DNA of 64,000 nt from Pararhodospirillum photometricum DSM 122 (GTDB taxonomy: Bacteria > Pseudomonadota > Alphaproteobacteria > Rhodospirillales > Rhodospirillaceae), in NCBI RefSeq assembly GCF_000284415.1, contig NC_017059.1:789124-853123 (forward strand). The letters are read 5' to 3'. Numbering within the stretch: position 1 is the first letter of the stretch; the number at the start of each line of letters is the position of its first letter. The position numbers and the translations under genes are program-made. Of the stretch, positions 48,301-56,344 are shown piece after piece. Below the pieces are notes generated by a model, which was not told the DNA's origin, ran no database searches, and worked only from the letters and a program-made list of their open reading frames with translations.

Positions 48301-48435
48301 CACAATGGCCGCGTCCACATCGGGCAGTTCGCGCAGCGGCAGCCGCCCCATGGCCGCCACCCCCAGCAAGACAATCAACAAACACACCACCGTCGCGAAG
48401 ACGGGGCGCCGGAGAAAAAACGTGCTGAAATCCAT
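45340..48435 (-). CDS. RND-family efflux permease
   Basis: Inner-membrane proton-driven exporter of 1031 residues, close to AcrB/MexF-type length. MDFSTFFLRRPVFATVVCLL opens TM1. The TM4 signature AIGIVVDDAIVVLENIQRRIE carries the paired Asp residues of the proton relay. Two large periplasmic loops follow TM1 and TM7 (LTPAEDRGVFFVALTAPQGSN...), and ANQLRDEGLSVREAILEGAALRLRPILMT lies near the end. It works with the adaptor gene upstream. No outer-membrane channel gene is present here, so a TolC-type partner elsewhere is implied. Substrate unknown. Confidence 0.94.
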   Translation of the reverse strand: MDFSTFFLRRPVFATVVCLLIVLLGVAAMGRLPLRELPDVDAAIVTVTTEYTGAAPEIVDTDVTEVVESAVAGVSGVRTLTSQSRRGLGRTVIEFEPGVDIDAAVNDVRDVVARVRGDLPEDADEPRIAKSDTDSDPVMRLSLTSASLSPLQLNDIADRFIVDRLSTLEGVAEVDLYGERRQAMRIWLDRRALAARALTVQDVESALRRNNVELPAGDLESASRLFTVRTETLLRSPEQFAAIVIRVVEGYPVRLRDVAQVELGVESDDTAVRSAGKAAIGLGILRQSTANTVAISERVRAEVERIGAILPEGTSLTVNSDEAIFINRSIHEVVLTLVIAVVIVVLVNFAFLGSVRATLVPSVTIPVALIGSFAGIWLLGFSINILTLLALILAIGIVVDDAIVVLENIQRRIEHGESPLAAAALGTRQVTFAVIATTLTLIAVFVPLSFSGGAVGRLFTEFGVVMACSVALSMVVALVFCPPLAAGVLSDASHEGRLARAVNRVLSGLTAGYRRALTVALNMPLVVLVVGALCAGSSWALYEALPRELTPAEDRGVFFVALTAPQGSNTAYTDAQVARIETAVAPLMESGVAESVMAIIGAGRRPNRGTVVVRLKDWSEREQSAMAVTQQIRRDLGQMTGALATPQLPAGLGLRGSRTPLQVVVGGPDFEQVKCWADALLRRAQENPRLINPELDYEPNQPQISVSIDRDRADDLGIGVETVGQTLQTMMASREVTRFVDRGREYEVIVQARAEDRSTPADLSHTFVRVGRGEALVPLDALVSLTETTSAPELNRYGRMPAITLSAALVPGYDIGSAINDLRAAALEVLPPEATLSYAGQSKEFLETSGGVMTTFLMALLIVYLVLAAQFESFIHPFIILLSVPLAVSGALFSLWVSDNSLNVYSQIGIILLIGLMAKNGILIVEFANQLRDEGLSVREAILEGAALRLRPILMTVVCTVLGAVPLAVSSGAGAESREAIGVVIIGGLGIASLLTLFLTPVLYDRLARFTRSAGAAGEALEAALAEAAQK

Positions 48436-48461
48436 GGGGTCTCTCCCGGGATGACGGTGAC

Positions 48462-48509
48462 TTGAGGGCTGCCGCCCTCAAACTCCTGCCTGGAGGCGGA
48501 CGCCTCCAG
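48462..48509. repeat. two small perfect hairpins between adaptor and permease
   Basis: TTGAGGGC-TGCC-GCCCTCAA (48462-48481) and CTGGAGGC-GGAC-GCCTCCAG (48490-48509). The second resembles a shortened relative of the 33-bp repeat. They lie within the RND operon and may tune expression of the permease. Confidence 0.6.
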
Positions 48510-48525
48510 ACCTCCCCTTTTTTCA

Positions 48526-49575
48526 TTAGCGCAGGCGCACCGCACTGCCGTCGCGCAGGCGCTGAAGGCCCTGGGCCACCACCGTGTCGCCGGCGCTCAA
48601 GCCCTCGACGATCTCGACCGTCTCGGCGCGGCGCAAGCCTAGGCGCACCGAGCGCCGCCGGACCCGGTCGCCGTCGAGCACATACACCGCGCCGCCACCG
48701 GCCTCGGCGATCACCGCCCCTTCCGGCACCATCAGGGCCTCGCGCGCCGCGACCTCCACCGAGACATTGACCGAAAGCCCAGCCGGCAGCAGCCGCTCGG
48801 GGTTGGGCAGCGAAGCCCGCACGCGAAATGCCCGCGAGGTCTCGCCCACGCGGGTGTCGATGTGCATCACGGTGCCGGCAAAGACCCGGCCGGGAAACGC
48901 CGGGGTGGTGGCCTCCACCCGCTGGTCGACGCGCAGCAGGCCATAGTGCCGCTCGGGCACGGCGAAGGTGATTTCGACCACCGACAGGTCATCCAAGGTG
49001 GTCAGCAGATCCCCGGCCGACACCCGCGCCCCTTCATCCAGTTCGCGAAATCCCACCACCCCGGCAAACGGGGCCCGGATCACCCGCTCGGCCAACGCCT
49101 TGCGGGCCCGTTCCACCCCGGCTTGGGCGGCTTGCGCCCGGGCTTGGGCGTCGTCGAGGGAGACTTGGGCCAGGGCCTGGGTGGCACGCAGTCGCCGCGC
49201 CCGATCCAAGGCCTGGGTGGCCTGGACCACGGTGGCCTCGGCTTCCCGAAGGTCGGCCCGCTCTGTCTCGTCATCAAGCCGGGCCAACACCGCCCCGGCC
49301 GCCACCGCTGCCCCGGGAGAAAAGGCCACCTCGACCAGCCGGCCGCTGCCCAGGGGCCGAATGTCGATGGCCGCCTGGGCCCGCGTTGTCCCCACCGCCT
49401 CGATCAGATCCTGAACCGGCTGGCGGGCGACGCTAACCACTTGAACCAGCGGCGCGCCCGGGGCCTTGGATCCCCCTGGTGGCGCCGCCGGCCCGACCGT
49501 GTTCCACCCCACCATCCCCCCACCCACGGCCGCAACCATCAGCAAGGACAACAGAACCTGACCCATCCGTGTCAT
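48526..49575 (-). CDS. RND efflux membrane-fusion (adaptor) subunit
   Basis: Periplasmic adaptor, 349 residues from the ATG at 49575. N-terminal hydrophobic anchor MGQVLLSLLMVAAVGGGMVGW. Barrel-sandwich/lipoyl halves (VEVAFSPGAAVAAGAVLARL and RAPFAGVVGFRELDEGARVSAG) flank a helical hairpin (about 110-160: ATVVQATQALDRARRL...). The beta-barrel (ISVEITFAVPE-like VVEITFAVPERHYGLL) and membrane-proximal domain follow. It contacts the permease downstream (90-base gap). An in-frame extension to 49641 is possible but less likely. Confidence 0.92.
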   Translation of the reverse strand: MTRMGQVLLSLLMVAAVGGGMVGWNTVGPAAPPGGSKAPGAPLVQVVSVARQPVQDLIEAVGTTRAQAAIDIRPLGSGRLVEVAFSPGAAVAAGAVLARLDDETERADLREAEATVVQATQALDRARRLRATQALAQVSLDDAQARAQAAQAGVERARKALAERVIRAPFAGVVGFRELDEGARVSAGDLLTTLDDLSVVEITFAVPERHYGLLRVDQRVEATTPAFPGRVFAGTVMHIDTRVGETSRAFRVRASLPNPERLLPAGLSVNVSVEVAAREALMVPEGAVIAEAGGGAVYVLDGDRVRRRSVRLGLRRAETVEIVEGLSAGDTVVAQGLQRLRDGSAVRLR

Positions 49576-49673
49576 GAACCGCAGTATCCCTTTTCGGCAA
49601 GAGAGAGCCTTCAGGGTCCCCGTCGCCCGACCAAGGGTCAAGTTACAAGCGGGTTAGCCCCCCCAAAGAGACC

Positions 49674-49707
49674 GAGGGGCCTGGGGAGGCCGCGCCTCCC
49701 CAGCCTT
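49674..49707 (-). repeat. 33-bp hairpin repeat, copy 28
   Basis: Between the acetyltransferase 3' end and the adaptor gene. The right-most good copy in the window; none was found from here to 64 kb apart from a weak remnant near 58685. Confidence 0.86.
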
Positions 49708-49718
49708 ATCCTTTTTTC

Positions 49719-50282
49719 TTACCGAAACGTCGGCGGTCCCGCCGGACACGCCGGACCATCCTCGACCGGCGCCACGCGATCGCCACCCCCCAACGTCTTC
49801 TGATAATGGAAGACATCGAGCCAGCGCCCGAACTTCCAGGCCACCGCGCGCCAGTGCGCGACTTGCTCGAACCCCTGGCGGGCATGAAACGACAGCGAGG
49901 CCCGGTTCTCGGCGTCGGCAATGACCGCGATCATCTGGCGAAACCCCGCCGCCTCGGCCGCCGCGAACAACTCGGCCATCAAGGCCGCGCCGACGCCGCC
50001 GCGCGTCTCTCCCTGGGCCAGATAAATGGTGTTCTCTACCGTGGGCCGATAGGCCGGTCGCTTGTGGGCCGGGCCGGCATAGGCATAGCCGATCACCCGG
50101 CCGTCGCGCTCGGCGGCAAGGACCGGGTAGCCCTGGTCCAGCATCGGCGCCAGACGCCCGCGCATTTCCTCGACCGTGGGCGGCACGTTTTCCAAGGTCG
50201 CCGTGCTCTCCAGCACATACGGGGCATAGATGGCTTGAAACGCGGCCGCATCCGCCAACGAGGCCGCCCGGATTACCGTCAT
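49719..50282 (-). CDS. GNAT acetyltransferase (phosphinothricin/methionine-sulfoximine type)
   Basis: A 187-residue acetyl-CoA-dependent N-acetyltransferase. IRAASLADAAAFQAIYAPYVLESTATLENVPPTVEEM is typical of the PAT/MddA group. RPTVENTIYLAQGETRGGVGAALM holds the CoA-binding loop (QxxRGG variant, here GETRGGVG), and ASLSFHARQGFEQVAHWRAVAWKFGRWLDV follows. Characterised relatives acetylate glutamine-synthetase inhibitors. It overlaps the upstream L,D-transpeptidase by four bases (ATGA), so translation is coupled. Confidence 0.9.
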   Translation of the reverse strand: MTVIRAASLADAAAFQAIYAPYVLESTATLENVPPTVEEMRGRLAPMLDQGYPVLAAERDGRVIGYAYAGPAHKRPAYRPTVENTIYLAQGETRGGVGAALMAELFAAAEAAGFRQMIAVIADAENRASLSFHARQGFEQVAHWRAVAWKFGRWLDVFHYQKTLGGGDRVAPVEDGPACPAGPPTFR

Positions 50283-50839
50283 TCGGGCTCTTTTCCTGTG
50301 ACACAAGAGGGGGGGAGAGGGGTGGAGGAACAAGGCGAGGCCACGACCAGGACCGTTTCAAGGCCACAGCGCGGCAACAACGCCCGCAGGGCCTCGACCG
50401 GCAAAGCCACACAGCCCGCCGTGGGGGTTCCTTCGGGCGCGGCAACGTGCATGAAAATCGCCGAGCCCGCCCCGGGAACCACGGGGTCGTCGTTGTGACC
50501 GATCACCACCACCAAATCGTACAGGCCATCCTCGCGCCACATCGTCTCGGCGCTTGCCGGAAAGGGAAGGCGCACCGGCTGGTTATACGCCGGATGGGCC
50601 GGATCGTCACACCAGCCCAAGCCCGGATCCAGGGCCACCACCGGCAAGGCCGTGGCCGGCGGCGCCTCGCGATCGGGCCGGTAATACACCCGGCGCAGCG
50701 CGTAGCGCCCCACCGGGGTGGCCCCGTCGCCCTCGTGCTTGTCCTCGCGCACGCCCCCACGCCCCAGGCGGCAGGACATCACAACGTCGCCCGCGTGCAG
50801 GGTGCCCGGGGCTTCCACCACAATCTCGTTCAGTTGCAT
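50279..50839 (-). CDS. L,D-transpeptidase catalytic-domain (YkuD) protein
   Basis: A 186-residue protein with the YkuD core: GDGATPVGRYALRRVYYRPD, VVVIGHNDDPVVPGAGSAIFMHVA and the nucleophile motif TAGCVALP, with His and Cys in place. Such enzymes cross-link or modify peptidoglycan in the periplasm, yet no signal peptide is seen, a known trait of the short alphaproteobacterial subgroup. Upstream is a gene remnant joined to the broken 16S locus, so the native promoter may be missing. Confidence 0.87.
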   Translation of the reverse strand: MQLNEIVVEAPGTLHAGDVVMSCRLGRGGVREDKHEGDGATPVGRYALRRVYYRPDREAPPATALPVVALDPGLGWCDDPAHPAYNQPVRLPFPASAETMWREDGLYDLVVVIGHNDDPVVPGAGSAIFMHVAAPEGTPTAGCVALPVEALRALLPRCGLETVLVVASPCSSTPLPPSCVTGKEPE

Positions 50840-50857
50840 CTTTGCGTCCCGGGTTGA

Positions 50858-51095
50858 TCAGGCGTCGGTGGCTGGCTTGGTCCGATCGCTCAAATCGCGG
50901 GCCTTCTGGTACTTTTCCAGATTTTTCATCATCCGCCCCACGTACCAGCCCTGATCCCCCGACGTGGCCAGGGGCTCGTCCTTGCCGGTGGTGGCGGCGG
51001 CGGGCGTGGCACTCGGCATCCCCGTCGCCGCCGGGGTCGAGGTCGGAGCGGGGGCGCTCACCAAAGCCGGGTTGAGCGACGGCGCCGGCACGGAG
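50858..51095 (-). pseudogene. 3' fragment of an unidentified gene, cut by 16S sequence
   Basis: An open minus-strand frame ends at 50858. A Pro/Ala/Thr-rich stretch (about 40 residues) is followed by GDQGWYVGRMMKNLEKYQKARDLSDRTKP. Codon and GC pattern are coding-like. The frame runs back to about 51095, where the sequence changes abruptly to 16S rRNA. A GTG at 51091 is only a nominal start. Most likely the C-terminal end of a larger protein; family not recognised. The L,D-transpeptidase follows 18 bases later. Confidence 0.6.
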
Positions 51096-51331
51096 GTTAC
51101 CCCGCCAACTAGCTAATCGGACGCGGGCCGATCTTGGAGCGAACTTCCTTCCCCGAAGGGCGTATACCGGGTATTAGTCCCTCGTTTCCAAGGGACTTAT
51201 TCCCGTACTCCCAAGGTACGTTCCCACGTGTTACTCACCCGTGCGCCACTCATCCCGAAGGATGCGTTCGACTTGCATGTGTTAGGCCTGCCGCCAGCGT
51301 TCGTCCTGAGCCAGGATCAAACTCTCAAGTT
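51096..51331 (-). rRNA. 16S rRNA gene, 5' fragment only
   Basis: On the minus strand the sequence begins AACTTGAGAGTTTGATCCTG and continues with GGACGAACGCTGGCGGCAGG, CTAACACATGCAAGTCG, GTGGCGCACGGGTGAGTAAC and CGATTAGCTAGTTGGCGGGG, the universal first about 236 nucleotides of bacterial 16S. At 51096, immediately after GGGGTAAC, the match stops, where intact genes continue GGCCTACCAAGGC. The remaining roughly 1.25 kb, and 23S and 5S, are absent. Transcribed from the promoter at 51618-51646. Either a dead rRNA remnant or the edge of a mis-joined contig at a multicopy rRNA operon. Confidence 0.93.
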
Positions 51332-51617
51332 AACCTCGAAAGCCGAGCCTTTTCTCAATCACTTATACTTGGCCATAAGAACTTCAAAGGTATCGAACGA
51401 GTCGATATTCTTTTCGTCTTACTCAAGATGAGCGGTTGAGGAAGATCTCTCTTCCGACAGCCCCGGTTCCCCGAGAGCCGCCCGCCCATCTCTTTCGATC
51501 GCGTTTTCTTTTACAATGTCAAACAGCAGACCGGCGAACCGGCAATATTGACTAACCACTTAGTTTCGACTACCGTCACATCGTCCGATGCTTCGTTCGT
51601 CGTCACCAAGGCGGCGG
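51332..51617 (-). ncRNA. 16S precursor leader
   Basis: About 280 bases between the promoter and the 16S 5' end. It is AT-richer than the genome and includes GCTGTTTGACATTG (near 51515-51530), similar to the boxA/antitermination region normally found before alphaproteobacterial 16S genes. The small frames seen here on the plus strand are not genes. Confidence 0.6.
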
Positions 51618-51646
51618 TTTTTACTAGCACCGCCCCATCGTGTCAA
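51618..51646 (-). promoter_or_regulatory. putative rRNA promoter
   Basis: On the minus strand: TTGACA (-35, complement of 51641-51646), 17 bases, TAAAAA (-10, complement of 51618-51623). It lies about 290 bases upstream of the 16S 5' end. Spacing is ideal and the -35 is perfect; the -10 matches four of six. Confidence 0.6.
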
Positions 51647-51923
51647 CCGCTTTTTTCAGGGCCGCCACACCGGCCAAAACCAGCAAGGCGCCCCGGGCGG
51701 TCAACCCGGAAGGCAAGGAAACTACTCCCCGCCCCGTTCCAGCGTCAAGGCCTTTTTCCCGGATCCGTTTAGCTGTTGTTTCCAAAAGGAAAAAAGCCGC
51801 TACACCACCCGAGGAGCCTGCCCCCGAACCCCCTCGGCGCCGTTGTCGGTGCGTCGAGAGGGCGGGTTATAGAGGTCTCCCCCGGCTACTGCAAGCAAAA
51901 AAAACTGAGGGGGCAGCCTCGCC
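51647..51923. other. upstream region of the broken rRNA locus
   Basis: About 280 bases without a gene. A plus-strand promoter-like arrangement, TTGTCG-17 bases-GTTATA (51843-51871), points into the 3' end of the histidine kinase and has no obvious target. The rest is probably upstream control sequence for the rRNA promoter. Confidence 0.35.
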
Positions 51924-54900
51924 TCAAGACCGCCTCTCCAACTCAACGTCGCTTATCATCTCCTGAAGCTCCTTGAGAAAATGTATCGACGATTCAATAT
52001 CAAGATCAAAAAAACGCTCCCGAAGCCTTTCAACAAAGATAGAAGCTGACGTCTCTGCCAAATCGACCATCAATGAATTAATTATTTCTTCTGCGGCATA
52101 GTCTCCTGCCATGACCAACGGGAAAAGCCTCTCGATTTTATCCCGCACGACAACAGGGTCTGAAAGTTTCTCACCTTTATACAGGAAGAGAACCGGCTCA
52201 CTCCGGTGGAGAATATCAATAACATGCACAAGTTCTCGCGTTACCCCTGCCAGGATCACCCCGACATCGCGTGTATCTTCGGCTTGGGCCGCTTGAGCTA
52301 AAGCCTGAGCTTGGCTGGAGAGAGCTTCGGCGCCAATATAGGCTGCACTGGATGCTAGCCCGTGGGCACAGCGGGCAACTTCGCTAAAGTGGCCCTGGGC
52401 AAAAAACAAAGCGAGCCGATCCGCAATATCATTATTTTGACGGGGAAACTCGTGCATCACCCGCCTTAGGCGATCGACCTGTCCCCCGGTTAATTCCAAA
52501 GCCCGCTCCACGTTCAACCCTGGCACAACAAACGGCACAGAGGCTGGCACGCCCCCAAGAGATCCCACCCCCCCCGTTCCTTCTTTGATGGAAGGAGATA
52601 TCCAACGCCGTATCATCGCCACCAGCGTGTCGGGATCGACCGGTTTACTCAAATGATCATTCATTCCCACGGCGAAGCACCGGTCGCGGTCACTTTGTAA
52701 CGCGTGGGCCGTCATGGCAAAAATCAACAAGTCCCGCGTGAGGGGGGCGACGCGCAGGCGCCTTGTAACCTCCAAACCATCGACATCGGGCATCTGAATA
52801 TCCATAAGGACAACGTCTGGGAGCAGCTCCCTTGCTTTATGCCACCCCATCTCTCCGCCGCTGGCGCCCTCGACATGAGCACCGGCGTCGATCAGAACTT
52901 CTGTTAAAACTTGAAGGTTGAGGGGATTGTCCTCAACAATCAAAATCCTTACCCCTTCCAGGCAGCGACGCAGCGCGACCGGCCGAGTTGAAGAGACGCC
53001 CTCCCCCTCCTCTCCCAATACCAGACGAACCGCATGCGCAAGGCGCGGCGCCGTCACAGGCTTCGTCAGCAGCGCGACCCGGGCCTCGTGGGTGAGGTCG
53101 TGCGGCGCCATCTCGTGCTCCAAGGGGACCAAGAAGATGCACGCCGCTGTACCGGCCTGAGGCACCGCATGCAGGCGCCGCATCATGGAGCCCCCCTGCC
53201 CCGGGTCCGCATCGATCACCATCAGAGCCACGTCCCGTCCTTTTTCGAGGGCGGTAACAGCTTCTGCTTCCGTAGCCACGCCCAGGGGAAAGAAACGCAA
53301 GGCGGCAAGATAGTTTTCGACAGCGCGCCGACGTGTCTCGTTCTTGATAAGAATCAGGACCGCCTGCCCTCTTGCTGGGATCTGATCGTCCTGGAACTCT
53401 GGGGTGTCCACAAGGGAATCAAAAGAGAGCTCGACGGTAAACACGCTGCCGCCCCCGAAAACTGAGTCCACAGAGAGGGTGCCTCCCATGAGGGTGACCA
53501 AGGAGCGGACGATGGCCAAGCCGAGGCCGGTGCCACCGTAGCGGCGGGTAATAGAACTGTCACCTTGATGGAATGGCTTGAAAAGTTTATCGTGCTGGTC
53601 GCTAGTCATGCCGATTCCTGTATCACGTATCGCAAAAGACAGGGTGATCCCTCCCCTTTCTTCTTTGATACCTTTTACAGAGATAGCGACCTCCACTTCT
53701 CCCTGCTGGGTAAATTTAATTCCATTATTTACAAGATTAATTAAAATCTGCCCCAGGCGTAGCGGATCCCCGATCAGGTGACGCGGCACGTCAGCGTCCA
53801 CCGCCACCACCAGATCAAGCCCCTTCTGTTCCGCCGCCAATCCCACCACGGTGACGACCGTATCGACAACGGCATCCAAATCGAACGGGATGGACTCCAC
53901 ACTCATTTGCCGCGCTTCGATCTTTGAAAAATCAAGAATGTCATTTAAAATAATCATAAGAATTTTTGCCGCCCCCAGAGCTTTGTTCAAATAATCACGC
54001 TGGCCATCGGACAGAGAGGTCTTGAGAGTGAGACTGGTCATACCGATAACCGCATTCATGGGAGTCCGAATTTCATGACTCATGTTGGCCAGAAACTCGC
54101 TTTTCGCTAACGTAGCGGCCTCAGCCTCCTCGCGGGCCCAGCGGACTCTCTTTGCGTTTTCGCGGAAAACCTCCAACGCCTTGGCCATATGACCGATCTC
54201 GTCACGATGCCCGAGGGCTGGGATGGGAAAATCCAAAGCCCCCCCCGCCAGGGCTTGCATGGCGTGGGTCATCCGCCGGATCGGGCGGGTCACAGATCCC
54301 CCGATCAACCACGTCAAGCCCACTGCCACGATCAAAGCCAGCACGGCTGCATTGATTGCAAGGCGTTGCAAGGCCGCGATCCGTTCGCCTTGCGCCGTGG
54401 TGGCCTCGTCGCGGGCGCGGGCAAGGGTTTGTTTCACGCCCCGGATCACCGTATCCAGGATATCTGTGGTCTGCCCCAGTTCAGCTTCAGCCCGCTGCTT
54501 CGCCACAAAGGCTTCAAAAACGGCATCCCCAGCCAACCGGTAAGCGGGCGTACTGATCGAGAGTGCTGTTAAAAACCGGTCAACTCTGGGCAAACCCGTA
54601 GGGCGCATGCTTCCGAGGGCCGCCATAAAGCGGTCCATTTCGTCGCGTGCGCTCTCGGCGTCATTGGGCTGGACCGTCATGATGTAGCGAGACAGAGCCG
54701 CCCGGCTGTTTTGAAACAACGCTTCAAGGTGAGCGTAGGACCGCACCATCGACGGATCGCCTTCCCGGAAGCCGGCCTCGGTTAAGGCCCGGGTCAGGGT
54801 TGCCAGCGGCGCCCCTTTGGCCAGAACATCGTCGATGGCCCGACTTTGCCGCTCGGTGGCATATGCGGCTCGTTCCAAGGCGCGGGCATAGCGGGCTAAC

Positions 54901-55265
54901 CCCTCGCGCAAAACCGATGATTGTTCTCCCAACACGGAAACGCCAGCGACTTCAGCGACGGCAGCGTCAAGAGCGCTCCCGGTTTCCAGGGAGGCTTCTC
55001 GCGCTGCTGCCACGTCGGCCATATCACGCGAACGCAAAAAAACCCGCGCCGAGCGGTTCATGCGATCAATCCGTGTGGCAATGCGCCCGGCCACGGCCTC
55101 GGCCGTCGCAGCCTGGGTGACCAGTTGGGTCGTGCGCTCGATCTCGACCAGATGGTGCCAGGACAACACGGACAGACCGGCCATGAAAACCACGAGGACA
55201 AAAAAGCCCCCCAGGGTCCGTGCCGTTATGCCAAAAAAAGAAAAAAGTCGATCAACCGAATCCAC
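51924..55265 (-). CDS. hybrid sensor histidine kinase with two receivers and HPt (TorS-like layout)
   Basis: Inner-membrane kinase, 1113 residues. TM1 (about 17-38); helical periplasmic domain (40-300); TM2 (303-323); HAMP (325-375). The HisKA domain has SHEIRTP (His397). The ATPase domain has N513 (LVNNGIKF), DTGIGM and [10 protein letters not shown]. The first receiver (633-750) is degenerate: it lacks the paired acidic pocket though Asp685 and Lys735 remain. The second receiver (772-890) is canonical, with Asp822 in MDIQMPD. The HPt domain has His968 ([11 protein letters not shown]), followed by an extra helical tail (1020-1113) of unknown role. Two TRAP-type binding proteins lie directly upstream in the same direction, suggesting ligand sensing through them, as TorT does for TorS. 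No separate response regulator is next to it. Confidence 0.93.
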   Translation of the reverse strand: MDSVDRLFSFFGITARTLGGFFVLVVFMAGLSVLSWHHLVEIERTTQLVTQAATAEAVAGRIATRIDRMNRSARVFLRSRDMADVAAAREASLETGSALDAAVAEVAGVSVLGEQSSVLREGLARYARALERAAYATERQSRAIDDVLAKGAPLATLTRALTEAGFREGDPSMVRSYAHLEALFQNSRAALSRYIMTVQPNDAESARDEMDRFMAALGSMRPTGLPRVDRFLTALSISTPAYRLAGDAVFEAFVAKQRAEAELGQTTDILDTVIRGVKQTLARARDEATTAQGERIAALQRLAINAAVLALIVAVGLTWLIGGSVTRPIRRMTHAMQALAGGALDFPIPALGHRDEIGHMAKALEVFRENAKRVRWAREEAEAATLAKSEFLANMSHEIRTPMNAVIGMTSLTLKTSLSDGQRDYLNKALGAAKILMIILNDILDFSKIEARQMSVESIPFDLDAVVDTVVTVVGLAAEQKGLDLVVAVDADVPRHLIGDPLRLGQILINLVNNGIKFTQQGEVEVAISVKGIKEERGGITLSFAIRDTGIGMTSDQHDKLFKPFHQGDSSITRRYGGTGLGLAIVRSLVTLMGGTLSVDSVFGGGSVFTVELSFDSLVDTPEFQDDQIPARGQAVLILIKNETRRRAVENYLAALRFFPLGVATEAEAVTALEKGRDVALMVIDADPGQGGSMMRRLHAVPQAGTAACIFLVPLEHEMAPHDLTHEARVALLTKPVTAPRLAHAVRLVLGEEGEGVSSTRPVALRRCLEGVRILIVEDNPLNLQVLTEVLIDAGAHVEGASGGEMGWHKARELLPDVVLMDIQMPDVDGLEVTRRLRVAPLTRDLLIFAMTAHALQSDRDRCFAVGMNDHLSKPVDPDTLVAMIRRWISPSIKEGTGGVGSLGGVPASVPFVVPGLNVERALELTGGQVDRLRRVMHEFPRQNNDIADRLALFFAQGHFSEVARCAHGLASSAAYIGAEALSSQAQALAQAAQAEDTRDVGVILAGVTRELVHVIDILHRSEPVLFLYKGEKLSDPVVVRDKIERLFPLVMAGDYAAEEIINSLMVDLAETSASIFVERLRERFFDLDIESSIHFLKELQEMISDVELERRS

Positions 55266-55311
55266 GTCCCCTCCTGATTTTCATCATAGGGTTATCCGGG
55301 CCCTTTGATCT

Positions 55312-56328
55312 TCACGGTTCATCCGCCGCTGCACGCAGCCGGCGCAGGAGATCTGCCCCAAATCGGGCCTCCCATTCTGGCTCCAGGGGTGCCAAGGCAA
55401 CCCGAAAGGTATCGTGATCAACGTTTTCTATCAGCTCCATTCCCTCTTGCCGGAAACCTTCCAAAACAGCGGCCTCTCCCTCCTCCAGCCGGGCATCAAT
55501 GCTTCGAGCCGCCGTTCGCGCGGCGGAGGTCAGGGCCTCCTGTTCCTGGGGCGACAACGCCCTGAAAGCCTCTGCGTTCATGACCAGGATCTGGGGGTTT
55601 TGGCTGATGGTTGTCAGCGACAGGTACTTTTGCACACGCGAAAAGTCCTGGCCGGCCAGCGACAGAAGGGGGTTTTCCTGGCCATCGATCCGTCCATCGT
55701 CGAGGGCGCCGTAGACCGCGGGCCAAGCCATGGGCACCACCTGGGCTCCAAGGGCGGCATAGGTCAGGTTGTAAATCGGATTGGGAATAATCCGCACCCG
55801 CAGCCCCCTGACATCTTCGGCGCGACGCACCGGACGGCGGGCATTGGTCAGGCGGTTAAATCCGCGCACGACAAAACTCAGCAGGACCAGCCCCTCCCGC
55901 CCCACGGCCTGCCCGACCCCCTCCCCCAGAGGCCCATGGAAGACCTTGGCCGCATGACGCATGTCCCGAAACAAGAACGGAACCAGGAGCACCCCAAGCT
56001 CTGGGACATGGGAAGAGATGGCTGGCACAGTGACCACCGCCAGATCGATCGCCCCCAGGCTAACGGCGCGCCACAGGTCCAGGTCATCCCCCATGGTCCC
56101 ACCGCCATGCTCTTCGAGGGTGACTTGGCGCGTGGCTGGGTGGCCCTTGAGGGTGTCGCCAAGGACCTGGGTCAAAAGATGCTGCGGACTACGGCTGCCC
56201 CCCATATGCCCAAGAATCAAGGTGCGATCTTGGGGAGGCTGTGCCCGGGCCGGCATGTCCTGTCCCATGAGGGAAAGCGTCACGGACCCCCCCCCAACCA
56301 AAGTCAGAGCCTTCATAAGGCGTCCCAT
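55312..56328 (-). CDS. TRAP-type (DctP family) periplasmic binding protein
   Basis: A 338-residue exported solute-binding protein with a signal-like N-terminus ending near MPARAQ. Family landmarks: LGHMGGSRSPQHLL, DLAVVTVPAISSHVPELGVLLVPFLFRD, VRGLRVRIIPNPIYNLTYAALGAQVVPMAWPAVYGALDDGRIDGQENPLL (the ligand-arginine region) and PQILVMNAEAFRALSPQEQEAL. No DctQ/DctM permease genes occur nearby. It sits between another DctP paralogue (16 bases upstream) and a hybrid kinase (46 bases downstream), so a sensory role is more likely than transport. Confidence 0.9.
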   Translation of the reverse strand: MGRLMKALTLVGGGSVTLSLMGQDMPARAQPPQDRTLILGHMGGSRSPQHLLTQVLGDTLKGHPATRQVTLEEHGGGTMGDDLDLWRAVSLGAIDLAVVTVPAISSHVPELGVLLVPFLFRDMRHAAKVFHGPLGEGVGQAVGREGLVLLSFVVRGFNRLTNARRPVRRAEDVRGLRVRIIPNPIYNLTYAALGAQVVPMAWPAVYGALDDGRIDGQENPLLSLAGQDFSRVQKYLSLTTISQNPQILVMNAEAFRALSPQEQEALTSAARTAARSIDARLEEGEAAVLEGFRQEGMELIENVDHDTFRVALAPLEPEWEARFGADLLRRLRAAADEP

Positions 56329-56344
56329 GGTGTCCTTTCCGTTG

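Noticed and set aside
45715..48465. 916-residue plus-strand frame opposite the RND permease
   Set aside because: Shadow of the permease gene, His/Gln/Gly-rich with no domain.
50858..51091. A complete 77-residue gene starting at GTG 51091
   Set aside because: The start lies five bases from the 16S break with no ribosome-binding site; it reads as the tail of a longer protein.
51134..51439. Small plus-strand frames across the 16S 5' end
   Set aside because: They read the antisense of rRNA and its leader; not protein genes.
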